NCBI GenBank assembly: GCA_949361645.1
Contig: OX442417.1
Coordinates: 17,467,048-17,531,047 of the forward strand
Reading direction: 5' to 3'
DNA: 64,000 nt
Source: Spongilla lacustris
Taxonomy: Eukaryota; Porifera; Demospongiae; Spongillida; Spongillidae
The notes below the pieces were generated by a model. That model worked only from the letters and a program-made list of their open reading frames with translations. It was not told the DNA's origin and made no database searches. Within the stretch, counting starts at the first letter, position 1, and every line of letters starts with the position of its first letter. Positions 1 to 14,411 of the stretch are shown piece by piece. A program made the translations under genes and the position numbers.

Positions 1-540
1 AATTTACGTATGTAATCATAGGGCAATGCTCATAGGTGTGGGAACAGGCTTGCGTATGGAATGATGAAAGTCTCAATAAAATGCCGTAAGAGTCACATGT
101 GATTGCGCAAGGGGATCAGCTATGCAGCTTGCTGGCCTCTGTTTTTCCACCGATGCATATTCTTGTGAATCGCATGCATATGCACGCAGCCACAGGTAGC
201 CGCTTGCCCGGCTTGCCACACAATTCCACAATAGTCTGGGCATGTCGTTCTGTGTTCCTGTTTAAATTTCAAGTACGCCTCTTGAACTCCGTAAACTGAC
301 CTACATATAGATCACTCTGAATTGAATCCGTTTTTAAGTTTTGCATTTTTTTTTTCTGTATTATATAATATGTTGCCTCAGCTTTTTTTAATTTAAAAAA
401 CATTTTACATATATGATTATTTATGTTATTAAAGGTGTGTGCTGTGCACTGCTGCTGTATAATATTCGCTGTATGCACTTGCTTCGTATCAGTTACCGGT
501 ATGAAAGGAATAATTAAGAGAAGCCAGTAGTTGAGTCGAA
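1..540. other. 5' flank without a recognised gene
   Basis: I see no supported coding sequence here. The short open frames have no recognisable motifs and no consistent splice sites. The last part (about 480-637) is the promoter and leader of the secreted protein gene that follows. Confidence 0.5.
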
Positions 541-560
541 GATATATCCGCTTCTATCCG

Positions 561-567
561 TATAAAA
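561..567 (+). promoter_or_regulatory. TATA box of the secreted beta-trefoil-like gene
   Basis: TATAAAA lies 71 bp upstream of the ATG at 638. That spacing fits a start of transcription near 590 and a leader of about 45 bases. This is seen in the sequence; function is inferred from position only. Confidence 0.5.
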
Positions 568-637
568 GCCACCAGTTCATATCACATTCGACAATCACAG
601 CGACTCTTCTTATCGATCACTGAAAGTTAACCTCAAC

Positions 638-1144
638 ATGTGCAGCCAATCCTTGGTACTGTTCGTCGCTCTGCTAACGGCGACTGCACTATCTGCCCCA
701 CTGGTTGGACCGGGCCAAAGCCAGAGATGCAAAATTATTAATTACGACGGTTACTTAATTCGTGTCACTAACAACGGCAGTGTCAAGGCTGATGGGTTAG
801 AATCACAGACTCTATTTTTGCTACATTTTAGCGGCAAAACAGTCCAGATCGAATCACAGAGCAATCCGGGCTCGTTCTTGATGCTCCATTCTATCACTGC
901 AAATGCCACTAACAACTCGACTGCTGGAAGTGAAGTATTTGAAATTGTGGTCAGCGTACCATCACCTTCGACTATGATTTCCACCATTTGGACTCCGAGT
1001 TCGATCCAGGGAGACTTTAACAGCGAAACACTATCTCTCAGCCAAAAAACAGTTAATGGGGACTGCTATGCCGAATTTGACCAAGACGAAGCAAGATGCG
1101 CAGACGTACCCGATGACTACGCGCAAATTTCGTTCTTGTGCTAG
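638..1144 (+). CDS. secreted beta-trefoil-like (FGF/IL-1-fold-like) protein, single exon
   Basis: A 168-residue intronless frame. Residues 1-19 are a clear signal peptide (MCSQSLVLFVALLTATALSA), so the product is probably secreted. The mature part alternates short beta-type segments in the rhythm of a beta-trefoil: GYLIRVTNNGSVKAD, then FLLHF, then a GSFLML strand. It ends with CYAEFD and two further cysteines, and carries potential N-glycosylation sites (NNS, NAT, NNST). The same layout, including a C-terminal CY-x-x-F-D, occurs in the minus-strand gene at 7624-8153, so the two look like distant paralogues. Assignment to the FGF/IL-1/fascin fold is by pattern only; I cannot name a receptor or role. 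A TATA box at 561 supports an independent gene. Confidence 0.65.
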   Translation: MCSQSLVLFVALLTATALSAPLVGPGQSQRCKIINYDGYLIRVTNNGSVKADGLESQTLFLLHFSGKTVQIESQSNPGSFLMLHSITANATNNSTAGSEVFEIVVSVPSPSTMISTIWTPSSIQGDFNSETLSLSQKTVNGDCYAEFDQDEARCADVPDDYAQISFLC

Positions 1145-1617
1145 TGCGCTATTGAAACAGTCTGCATGTATGTGTTGTACAGAAATCACTTCGTCACGTA
1201 TCCAGAGGAAATATTATTTATTTATATATCAGAGAGTATTTTTATATCATTGATTTTATTTATTGCTTTTATGTGTAATATTAAGGGGCACGATCGTTCC
1301 GTATCGAATGACACGTGAAACAATTAATATGCTAACTTTAGATTTATGCAACGTCATATGTAAATGTAAATTGAAGCCCGGCCATGGTGAACCGCACGCG
1401 TAGTGACCGGAAGTGGTATTGTCATTGATTATGCCAGCAGATATCCCGGTAAATGTCTTTTGCTCACATACAGCTAGGCAGCTGGCTACCTGAGACTTGG
1501 TGCCGGCCGGTTATGACTTCCGACAAGTAGAATCACGATGGAGAGTCTGGGCACCGTCAGTCGATAGTCACGTGCATCTGTTTGTTTTGTGTCTGCGCAA
1601 GCAGCATTCGCTTCGTC

Positions 1618-4689
<3,072 letters not shown>

Positions 4690-4750
4690 ATAGTGGTGTG
4701 CTAGTATGTGTACATGTGTAGAGCAAGTGGACCCGTGTTGTTAAGAGGAA

Positions 4751-6057
4751 ATTATTTTTAACACGCGATCCATGAAATTTTGATACCAAAATAAACAAAA
4801 AGTGCGAACTGCCTCAAACAAAAAGTATTCGCTAGTGGGTTTTGCAGCGATATTTGTATTGCGTACGATAAAATGATCGTTTGGATGAAGATACACGTTA
4901 TTTCTACATCTGCAAGTCTTAGGGTTGAGGCACGCTACGTTGTCAAAGACAGCGGGTCGAGCTCGTTGCTGAAAACTGTACTCTTTTTTTCCCGCACATG
5001 ATTGCTAGTAACTTATATCATCAGGTTGCTCATTCCTATGTCTAATAGTCAATGTACAACCCTTGACCTCGAAACAAGTCTGTAGCCATTAGAAACTCGA
5101 GAAACTCGACAGATGCCCCGTTCCCAGACCATGGAATTGGACACGCCACCACAATTAAAATATTACCATCTATTTGTACATATACGGTACTATAGTGAAG
5201 CAAGCTGCATGCGTTTTGTTTTTCCCTCGGTTCCTCCTCACTTGTCCATATTGCTAAGAACATCTGTACTCTAAGGCAAGCTACTACGTGACCTTTTAAA
5301 ACTTCAGACACGATTTTAGCTCCTACCTGTAATTTGTAATGGTTACGTCATGGAGTACAGAGGAGACCCTTCTGTTTCCTGGGAAAATCCTTGTGCTTTA
5401 GACTCTCCTAATTTGCACAGAATACTCCCTGTAGCTTACTTGCACGTTTAATGATCGCAACTGTCCGTAAAATGTAGCAATCGACCGATATATCAATCAC
5501 AGTAGCAGCCCATACCCGGCCGAGTGGGTCGCAACAGGATGAGTCAGTATACAAGCACAGCATTTAGCCTCTAATATTTTCCTAACGTTTTATCCCTGTC
5601 AAAATATAATAACCAAGTGTATTCTATACGCAAGTTACATCCGGTTGTTAACCGCCTGAGGCATGGCGATAGTCAACACATTTTTTGGTTGAAAGTGTTC
5701 ACTAGAAAGGCTAAAAAGTTAATTTATGTGTTCTATGGTCCACAAACTATCAGGTTAAACAAAAAATCTTTTTTGTCTTTTTTGAGGACAATAATAAGTC
5801 ATTTAAAAGCGTAGCGAAAAAAAGAGTACAGTTTGCGTCATTACCGCTAAAATGTTAGGAGACCATCGTGTTTGTTAGCATCTGTAGGACGCGTTGATCA
5901 CTTCTAAGGAATTTTGAATACAGATCTAGAACCAGCAATCAATGGGCTTTACGAATATATCCATTTCTGGCTTAAAAACTAACGCGCGACTACTTTCATA
6001 ATAGCATGGTGCGCACTTTTTGGTATCAAAATTTCATGGATCCAGTGTTAAAATAAT
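4751..6057. mobile_element. 1.3 kb DNA transposon-like element with terminal inverted repeats, no transposase seen
   Basis: About 45 bp at 4751-4806 reappears inverted at 6008-6057. The shared core reads ATCCATGAAATTTTGATACC on the left and its reverse complement on the right; the left copy has a roughly 9-bp insertion. The interior has no long open frame, so this is a non-autonomous element. The boundaries are approximate and I cannot pin the target-site duplication. It lies between the WASF stop codon and the next gene. Confidence 0.75.
4790..4795 (+). terminator. AATAAA polyadenylation signal after WASF
   Basis: This is the first AATAAA downstream of the WASF stop codon, about 100 bases away. 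It lies inside the left terminal repeat of the inserted element, in the segment absent from the right repeat. Use as the real signal is an inference. Confidence 0.4.
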
Positions 6058-6168
6058 ATCTGCTTTGTCTTCGACAAAGGCCATTCCAAGGGGGCGGAGT
6101 CGACTGAGTCAGGTTTCCCGAAAAAGGAAGAACCCTGATTTTATACAATAACCTCTGTGCGGGTGGTT

Positions 6169-6504
6169 ATGGCGGATCCAACTGTCGACCCAGTTCAAGC
6201 AGGAGACGCATCAGATGATAAGTTCGGACCACCACACGCCCATCAGGTGTCTGACCAACTGCACCTTTGGATTCTTGTACCGGGAATAATTCTGTTATTG
6301 TTGGCAGGTAAAGTGATTACGATTGATAGGTGTTTATAGTGTGCACAGCGCTCGCTACATGCCACCTGTACGTATACGTGTTTGGTATCCCCACAAGCTT
6401 TTCTCGTCTACAAACTGCTAAACAAGCAAACGGAGAGGGAGAAGAGGAAAGCGGAGAAGAGGCGGATGAAGCAGGAGAAGCAAGAGAAGAGAAAGGGACA
6501 GTGA
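6169..6504 (+). CDS. small single-pass membrane protein with charged C-terminal tail, two exons
   Basis: Exons 6169-6307 and 6398-6504 join (phase 1) to 81 residues. The start MADPTVD is the first ATG after an in-frame upstream stretch without stop. Residues 1-30 are polar and acidic, about 31-54 form one hydrophobic span (LHLWILVPGIILLLLAAFLV), and the rest is a highly basic, probably helical tail rich in Lys, Arg and Glu (KRKAEKRRMKQEKQEKRKGQ). This resembles the layout of small integral membrane proteins such as SMIM15, with a membrane segment followed by a charged helix, but I cannot assign orthology. It converges on ALG13, with the two stop codons 140 bp apart. Confidence 0.7.
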
Positions 6505-6644
6505 CCGTGCACCACCGTATATTATCAGTTCATTACAGAGAGAATACGTTTTCTTTTTCACTCATTTTGGGTTCACAATAAGGTCTAGACATAATGACGT
6601 CAATAGACACAACAACACGCGCTTCCATAGTCATCCTGTCGACC

Positions 6645-7314
6645 CTATCTGAACCCCATCACAGAATCCAAGTAGTGTCCGAAGACCTCAGGATTTCCTC
6701 TAGTGTAAGGCTTTCGTAGCACAGGATCCATCTGTTCTAACGTGGCCACAAGATGGCTAGTGTTGGCGGGAGGAGCATAAAATTGTGCGACCATTAACAC
6801 AACTAACCCGCACGTGGTGTAAAGAAGGTGGCTATCAGACTGCAGTTGTCTGGCTAGTTCGGTCTGGTGATTGTGCATGAGTTGATCATTGATGACCACA
6901 ATCAAAGGTTTATTTAGCTCCAGCGATTCCATTATACTCCCAGCACCTATCGAATTAAAACACAACGGGCGGTTGGGGGAGAAGAGAGTTCTAAAACTCA
7001 CCGCCATGACTTATGATAAGACTCGCACGTGACATGTCATCCTGCAGTGATTCTTTAAAGCGAAAGAAGCTGACTTGAATCTCCTCAACAGGGGACGCCT
7101 CTGGAACGTACTCGCCTCGCCCAATTTGAAGAACTAATCTGTTGTATCCTTTGGTGAGCAGTGACTAACAAAACCAGTTAAAGAGCTCACGCGGACCGGC
7201 GGATCCATAGATATTCTTTAACACCACATCTGTTACCTTCAAGAACGATTTCTGCATACAAGTGCGAATCAACGCATCAAAAGAGGTGGTGCCAACAGTC
7301 ACAAACACAGACAT
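6645..7314 (-). CDS. ALG13: ALG13-like UDP-GlcNAc transferase catalytic subunit, four exons
   Basis: Minus-strand exons 7314-7237, 7164-7002, 6946-6808 and 6756-6645 join to 163 residues, matching the short form of animal ALG13. It begins MSVFVTVGTTSFDALI, the conserved N-terminal GTTSF loop of the family. It contains SHGGAGS at residues 78-84 (nucleotide-sugar binding loop of the GT28 C-terminal fold; SHAGAGS in human), then LNKPLIVVIND, HNHQTELARQL and a LYTTC block, and ends in a short hydrophobic helix. In yeast and animals ALG13 pairs with membrane-bound ALG14 on the cytosolic face of the ER to add the second GlcNAc of the dolichol-linked N-glycan precursor. All splice phases close. Human HAG is HGG here, a mild change. 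Confidence 0.93.
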
Positions 7315-7623
7315 CGTTAATGATCAAGTGGGCGTGGCTTACTCGTTTTTAAGTTTAACTTTTTAATTTTGTCGTTTATTTTAACACCGCCGTAGGCTCT
7401 ATTCAATTCAAAACATAAATTTGTTAAAGATTACCCTAACTATTAATAGAATAGTTATATGAACAACTCGCAAACAAGCAAAACAACAAGCAAATACATA
7501 AAAACAAAACACTGCGAATACCGTTCTTTCTCAGGAGTTTGTGCCGAAATAGCGTATGACAGCTTTCAGTGATTGTGAATGAGAAATTTTGAATATGAAG
7601 TGATGTACATTTGCTCGATGCAT

Positions 7624-8153
7624 TTATACAGTTGAGACGAAGTTGAACCAAGTTTTGGTGTCATTAGCGTGAATTACGCATGGACTTATAGAATTGCCTT
7701 CCGAGTCAAACGCGAGGTAGCAGCTGTTGCTGGCTTTGAACACAAAATGAGATGTATAACCATTAGTGTTAGCGCTTTCAAATGTTGCAGTTCTATTTCC
7801 ACCAGGTACACCAACGAACGTACTTCCATTTGTAGAAATTAGGATGAACTCTCCACCAAACTTCACACTTCCAAAGGACAAGTAAGCACTATTTGCGTTG
7901 AACGACAGATAGAACTGGCTCGCTTTCTCTACAACAAAAGAAGATAGATACACATATTTGTACACCTGAGCTACTTACTGTTAAGGTCACCGCGAGAATT
8001 GACGCTTCTGTCTGCGGAACTGACGCTTAGAAATCTCCCAGATTCGAAACTCAGCAGCCCGAAGGTTACTGCAACAGGTGGCGCCCCAGAGCGAGAAAGA
8101 AGCGCTGCCAGGCACGCACAAACAGCCATCGTTGACATACCAAGTGTCTGCAT
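7624..8153 (-). CDS. secreted beta-trefoil-like protein, two exons
   Basis: Minus-strand exons 8153-7979 and 7928-7624 join (phase 1) to 159 residues. The N-terminus is a hydrophobic leader (MSTMAVCACLAALLS, with the ATG at 8153 five residues further upstream), so secretion is likely. The body repeats a strand rhythm (GRFLSVSS, QFYLSF, FILIST, HFVFKA, CYLAFDSEG, WFNFVS) typical of beta-trefoils of the FGF/IL-1/fascin type. Its C-terminal CY-x-x-FD block parallels the gene at 638-1144, so they may be paralogues separated by WASF, the small membrane gene and ALG13. The first ATG is favoured only because the leader is complete from it; a start at the internal MSTM is equally possible. Confidence 0.65.
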
Positions 8154-8159
8154 GGATGC

Positions 8160-9165
8160 ACGAAGATGCTCATTCAGCGGCAGGGCAAAGTGTAAGAGAC
8201 AGCATTATAGTTGTCGGCAAAATACCACCACAAATGAAATAAATGGTATTTGACATACACACGAGCATATACATAGACATATAATATATGTGCATAGCCA
8301 CGGCCCACCAGCCTGATCTATCCTTGCAAGAGTCTGAAGAAAGCTTACCTGTTTAGCAACCATCCGAGAAATAACACGCACTTCTGACAGTTTTGACAGG
8401 CACGCATGTGCCAAGGTTTGTGATGCCAATACCTTTATGGTTGGGGGCGGATGGAGTTCCTGTTAATAGTGAAAGCCGGACAACGAGTAGGCGCATACAC
8501 TGAAGATGGGGGTACAATAGCTTTGTTATGGTAGTAAGTGACAAAACACTTTACTGTCCTGTTCAAGTGATGATAATTTTGGATTTTTGCTGTTAATGGC
8601 CGTACGCGCGCGTATATATATACATGTATAACACATGGGGAATTATAAATCATCTTATAATTGGTGGTTGCAATATAAATGCATACAAGTTTTTAATTCA
8701 AGACGAGAAAGATTTCATGCCTCCGGACTAAAACCTTAACATTAGTTGTCAACCAACAATCATATTCATTGAGATGCTCCGCGGCACATGTACGTATGTC
8801 CAACAGCAACTAGGTATTGCCTCGTTTAGAATATCAATTAGCAGAGTAAAATGTGCCGCAGATACATGATTCTGCATGCGTGCGCGTGTAGGACGTCAGA
8901 AAATGGATAAATCACATGAAAAATGTATAGACACTGTCTCATGATGGTTGTAATCATAATGATCTCATCATAAGCACAATGAATGGAAGGTATACAAGCG
9001 CCTTATTGCATAATGTGTGTATGCTGAGATAAGAATTAAAGGCCTCTGGGGGTGTACATGGTACTTGCACCCGCAAGTACTTTTGCTGATTGCGCACATT
9101 CGGGATGGGATAGACACAGATGAGACACACAGTACATTAAAAAATATGACAGTTAGTGCTCGGAA
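8160..9165. other. intergenic stretch, no gene seen
   Basis: AT-rich sequence between the beta-trefoil gene promoter and the 3' end of the first Rab gene. I find no exon with matching splice sites or family motif. Confidence 0.5.
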
Positions 9166-9167
9166 TA

Positions 9168-12100
9168 TCATGAACAGCACTTTCTCTTTTTTGTATCATC
9201 CGGCAGGGAGTTGCCCAACACCATACCTGGAGAGTTATTGCCATCCTGCACAAAGTAAATCATCAATTCCAAACATTGAATATTGGCACTCACAAACTGC
9301 GGATCTTCTCGGATCTTCTCTACAAGTACTATGAAGGCCTGCATGGTGACATATCACCATGGTGACATATCACATGAGCCCAACAGTCGCATGTGGGTCA
9401 CTTCTTACCTCTGTACAGTTTACTCCAGTTTTTGAGCTTGCCTCAAAGAATGGACACTGGTAGTGGCCTGCAAGCTGTGATGTTTTACCCCCACAAGAAA
9501 AGGAAAAAATCTTCATATGAATATCATATTTGGTTGAATGTTCTGCATGTCATCCCTGGGCTACAATAGCACAAACAGGTATACAGCAAATTTTGTTTTG
9601 GCGTTTGGCCATTTGGTCCAGGCATGCAGTTCAAGGATGGGGCCGAGATAACTAAGGGTTAAGGCTTAAATACTCATAACACAAGCTGTGATAGCAGTAC
9701 ATTAAGCGACATGTGTACCCATCATGCAATGATTATGTACAAAGGAAGGAAACAATGGTTTGGCAACGATACAAAAAACATAATAGTCCTACATGTAATA
9801 TTGTTGTTTCCTTCCTTTTTACACACCATTGCATTGCCTTCATCTACTACTCATGCATTCATTCAAAATGGTCATATATGTTTAGAAACATGTCCTGCAC
9901 CTCCATTGTTTTTCATCTTTAGCAAAATGTAGATGGTCCATCAGTTTCTCAAACCTAGCAAAATCACATAACCCTAACATGCATGTTGACACAATACTAT
10001 TAGTTAGCTCATAGCAGCTGTCACATGACTCAACTATCTGTATACCAACATGGTATCAACCCTGAAATAGTGCCCACCTTGATAATGAGCTGAGGGAGGC
10101 AATGAACGCTTGCACACAATATGTCTAAAAGCTTCCATTTTTAGTTGTAGGGCAATCTAATTAAGTCGGCCACGATTTGCTGCACTTGTAGCCAGTTGTA
10201 ATGATTATGGTGTAACACCAAGTATGGTGTAATGATGTAACACCAAGTATGGTGTAACATGAAGTATGCTGTAACACCACGTATGATGTAACACCACGTA
10301 TGATGTAACACATAATGACCGGCCATTTATCCATTGACAATTGAAAATCACATAGCAGCAAAAAGTGTCAATGTCTGAATGATTACACAATTTTTTCTGA
10401 GCAGATCTCATGACACATGGTATCATCACCTCTGGTCACCATGGTCACCTCTGATTGGTGACAAAATGCATTGTTTGTTAAACATGCACTGCCTGGTACC
10501 CAGTCCTGTGCCCCGCCTACCCAACAAGAACCACACAACAATGAATACACAATCCTGTACATGCCCATATATGTACATGTACCAAACATCTTCACACTGT
10601 ACTGACAAAGGTGATATCCTACATAAGGTGTAGGGTCCCCAGACCTAGGCATTGTGCTGGTAACACCTTCTAAGCATCACGCTATTATAAAGGTCATGTG
10701 ATGATAACCATTTAGATGGTTATGTTAGCTGAGTGATGTTAACGTACTGATGGATCAAAACGGACAGCTTTGATACGAGGTACCACGTGAAGGCATAAGA
10801 CGTACAAAGCACCCAGCCCCTCCCCCAGCCCCTCTCCCTTGCATGTTTTACCTCTAACTCCAATCATTTTTTGAGACTACATTTAGACTGCTTCAGATAT
10901 AGGTGTGCGCATAGTACGGTGCGCTCCGATTCTAATTTTATGCAAATATCGCTTCATAACCATTCAAATTTGTCTGACCGCTATGTACAGCAACCTGGGT
11001 AACAGTCACTTATGCGGGCAGTCTGTATTAATTATAAACGGATGTCGATGACCAAGCCTGCACTCTCCAACAAATTGGCAGGGATTTACTGCTCCCACCC
11101 CCTGGTTTGCCCCTAATTTGGCTAACCCACCCCCTGGTTTATACGTGCCATTTTGTCAAAATAAAACTACATCGCATGCCATTTAACTGTGCAGAGGGAA
11201 GACTTTTGTTTTTGCCCACCCCCTGTTGCTGGTAAATCCCTGATCTTCATTGGTCACTCGTTATGTGTCATTAGAATTAGTGACACATCATGAAATCATT
11301 AAAGTGCCCCCCCCCCCCCCCACCCCCCAATGTTTAAGTTTAGTACCAGAACTTGGCTCTACATATTGAACCCTAGTACAGCAACGGTCAATTTCACGGT
11401 TTGTTTAAATTGTCATGCAAATGTTCAATCGAAAAGCTTGACACACGATCGAGCAGTTTCTATCTAGAACAGCTGCAAAGATGACATAACTGTAAACACT
11501 GTGTTGCTAGGCAACATTAGCATTACAACCGCTGGAGTTGCACCTGATATCACACAACTATTACATCACTATGTATGTTGCTGGAAACAAACAATGGAGG
11601 AATAAAGGCAAAGTCATAGCTCACGTGGTGTGTATCTATAGCAACTGCACGTGTTGTATACATAAATAGCAACACACATATGACGTAAGTCATACAAGAT
11701 GCACATGGCAACCCCCACTGGCTGAAAGTGGACAGCACCCTCCCCCCATTGATTGAATCGGCCGAAACTAAGCGTGGACATCTCACATCTCACTGATTGA
11801 ATCCCCCCCCCCCCCCCCCCACTGGTTGAATCGGCCAAAAGCGAACAATGTATTCGTGGCTGTCAAATGGTACCCCTTTGCCCTATCCTGGCCCCCCCCC
11901 CCCCCCCCGTCCCCCTTCCAGAAAAGCTGGGGGCGCCCATGGGTATATATGATTTTAAGTGATTGGAAATATAATATTCCTACATTTAAGTACACCCCGA
12001 TATTGTGTTCATCATATCTCCAATCCGTTGTTCCCTTCCTTTTTACACCACCATTGCCTTCACCTCTATACCACCAACTTTCTCAGAGAGAATGTTTTTT

Positions 12101-14287
12101 TATATCTTGACCGATTACAGTATTCAGCACCACTGACACAAAAATGAAGTATCTCCCACGATGTCATCATTACCCACGATGTCATCATTACCTCACTGCC
12201 TTCCTCAGGAGTAACACGTCTTTCCATATCCAGGTCACTCTTATGGCCTACAAGTACCACTTTGACCAGTGAGCCTTGCTATGAAGAGATGTAAGATAAA
12301 TTTGAGTTGTACATCGTGTAGTTGTACTGGTGTGCTTACTGACGATATATTTCTCATCCAGCTATGAACATTTTCAAAGCTCTGCCTATTTGAGACGTCA
12401 TACACCACTACAGCACCCTGGGATGCAGAGGTGAGATATGTGATAGATTGGTACATACAAAGGGCCCAGCAATCTTATACTTGAAAGAAGTACGAAAAAG
12501 ACAAAAGTTAACAAGATTACTAACTTGATTTAAGATCCCCACTAATTAAGACCTCCTGAAGTCCATAACACATGTACATGGTGGGAAGTACACTTAAGAC
12601 TTACAGCTGCTCCACGAAAATATGTGTTCGTAAGTGTTTTAAACCTTTCCTGACCAGCAGTGTCCCTGGGATTACCAGTATGACACACACAGCTATGTGC
12701 TCTGGTTAGCTAACCAGATCTGCAGTTTAATACTCTTGTTGCCAATGATTACGATCCTGGTCATGTAATCAACACCTGTAGCACAACAAGATGAACACTA
12801 CATCAGAGGGTTTCGTCAAAAATCATTACAAATGGATTAAAGCGAGAAGGCAGGTGATAGCCTTCAAACCTACCTGCACATATACACAAGTTTCCAGTGG
12901 CAACAATGGGGAGAGAGGAGTAATTCTCCTCCACTATGCCACCTTCCCCAACGCTAATGCGACCACGCCCATAATGGTTTCAGTAATGTGACCATCTCAC
13001 CCATTAATATAGGCACCTTCCCTTATATGACTCCCAAACACCTACACTTCAAATTTAACTACTTCAACAACATAAGAGCTTCACCAGCCTACACGCAAGT
13101 GCTAGCTAGCTGCTTGTATAAACAGTTACATGTTACAAAACCAGTGTGACCGCAACAGTATTTAGAGATGAGAAAGCACGGCCACATGTTAGGGTCAGGG
13201 CGTAGCACATATAGTACATGTTAGGGCCAGGGCGTAGCACATATAGTACATGTTAGGGCCAGGGCGTAGCACATATAGTACATGTTAGGGTCAGGGCGTA
13301 GCACATATAGTACATGTTAGGGTCAGGGCGTAGCACATATAGTACATGTTAGGGCCAGGGCGTAGCACATATAGTACATGTTAGGGCCAGGGCGTAGCAC
13401 ATATAGTACATGTTAGGGCCAGGGCGTAGCACATATAGTACATGTTAGGGCCAGGGCGTAGCACATATAGTACATGTTAGGGCCAGGGCGTAGCACATAT
13501 AGTACATGTTAGGGTCAGGGCGTAGCACATATAGTACATGTTAGGGCCAGGGCGTAGCACATATAGTACATGTTAGGGTCAGAGCGTAGCACATATAGTA
13601 CATGTTAGGGCCAGGGCGTAGCACATATAGTACATGTTAGGGTCAGGGCGTAGCACATATAGTACATGTTAGGGTCAGAGCGTAGCACATATAGTACATG
13701 TTAGGGTCAGGGCGTAGCACATATAGTACATGTTAGGGTCAGAGCGTAGCACATATAGTACATGTTAGGGCCAGGGCGTAGCACATATAGTACATGTTAG
13801 GGTCAGGGCGTAGCACATATAGTACATGTTAGGGTCAGAGCGTAGCACATATAGTACATGTTAGGGTCAGGGCGTAGCACATATAGTACATGTTAGGGCC
13901 AGGGCGTAGCACATATAGTACATGTTAGGGCCAGGGCGTAGCACATATAGTACATGTTAGGGCCAGGGCGTAGCACATATAGTACATGTTAGGGTCAGGG
14001 CGTAGCACATATAGTACATGTTAGGGTCAGAGCGTAGCACATATAGTACATGTTAGGGCCAGGGCGTAGCACATATAGTACATGTTAGGGTCAGGGCGTA
14101 GCACATATAGTACATGTTAGGGTCAGGGCGTGCGTGTTAGCTTACCGATTGTGTACTTCGTGATGGATTCGTAGCGCTCTTCACAGAATCGCATCAGAAG
14201 CGCAGTTTTCCCCACACTGCTATCGCCTATTACTAGAATCTTATACACGGCACTGTATCGCTTTATTGAGTTCATCAACCTGTCCAT
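9168..14287 (-). CDS. Rab family small GTPase (copy A), eight exons
   Basis: Minus-strand exons 14287-14146, 12775-12715, 12665-12605, 12417-12340, 12278-12192, 9474-9409, 9338-9294 and 9245-9168 join to 205 residues. The P-loop GDSSVGKT is at 21-28, TIGVDYM is the effector region, WDTAGQE is at 68-74, GHKSDL replaces the usual NKxD at 125-130, and EASSKT is at 154-159. The end KRKCCS has the paired cysteines that carry geranylgeranyl groups, so this is a complete membrane-targeted Rab. A histidine in the GHKxDL motif is known from Rab39/Rab42; other regions (FRGAAGAV) look more general, so I do not assign a subfamily. Copy B lies 125 bp upstream in the same direction with the same exon plan. 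Intron 1 holds a 0.94 kb satellite array; intron 5 is 2.7 kb with interspersed repeats. Confidence 0.93.
10200..10310. repeat. short degenerate tandem repeats in Rab A intron 5
   Basis: Several imperfect copies of a unit close to GTAACACCA(A/C)GTATG(G/A)TGT, each partly self-complementary (TACACC and GGTGTA halves). Confidence 0.7.
12020..12116. repeat. solo half of a foldback element
   Basis: About 95 bp almost identical to one arm of the palindromic element at 35301-35584; shared words include TTCCCTTCCTTTTTACACCA and CAGAGAGAATG. It lies in intron 5 of Rab A without the second arm. Confidence 0.85.
13190..14130. repeat. 32-bp satellite array, about 30 copies, in Rab A intron 1
   Basis: Unit of 32 bp beginning TTAGGG(T/C)CAG(G/A)GCGTAGC and continuing through ACATATAGTACATG. 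Copies differ almost only at two positions, giving three variants (CCAGGGC, TCAGGGC, TCAGAGC) in a non-random order. The array ends 15 bp from the intron 1 donor (coding strand minus). No spacers separate the units. Confidence 0.97.
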
Positions 14288-14411
14288 ATCTCTTAATTCC
14301 GATCGCGAGCCAAAATATTAATAGCACATGTATAGTAGTACTACACAGCTCACGTGCGATGCCCCACCCTGAGGCGAATCATAATATGAGATACATGTAA
14401 CTTGTACGACG

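Noticed and set aside
13190..14130. CRISPR-like regular array
   Set aside because: Units are directly adjacent without spacers, and the window is eukaryotic; this is a satellite.
13190..14130. Interstitial telomere (TTAGGG in each unit)
   Set aside because: Only one hexamer occurs per 32 bp with unrelated sequence between, so it is not a telomere tract.
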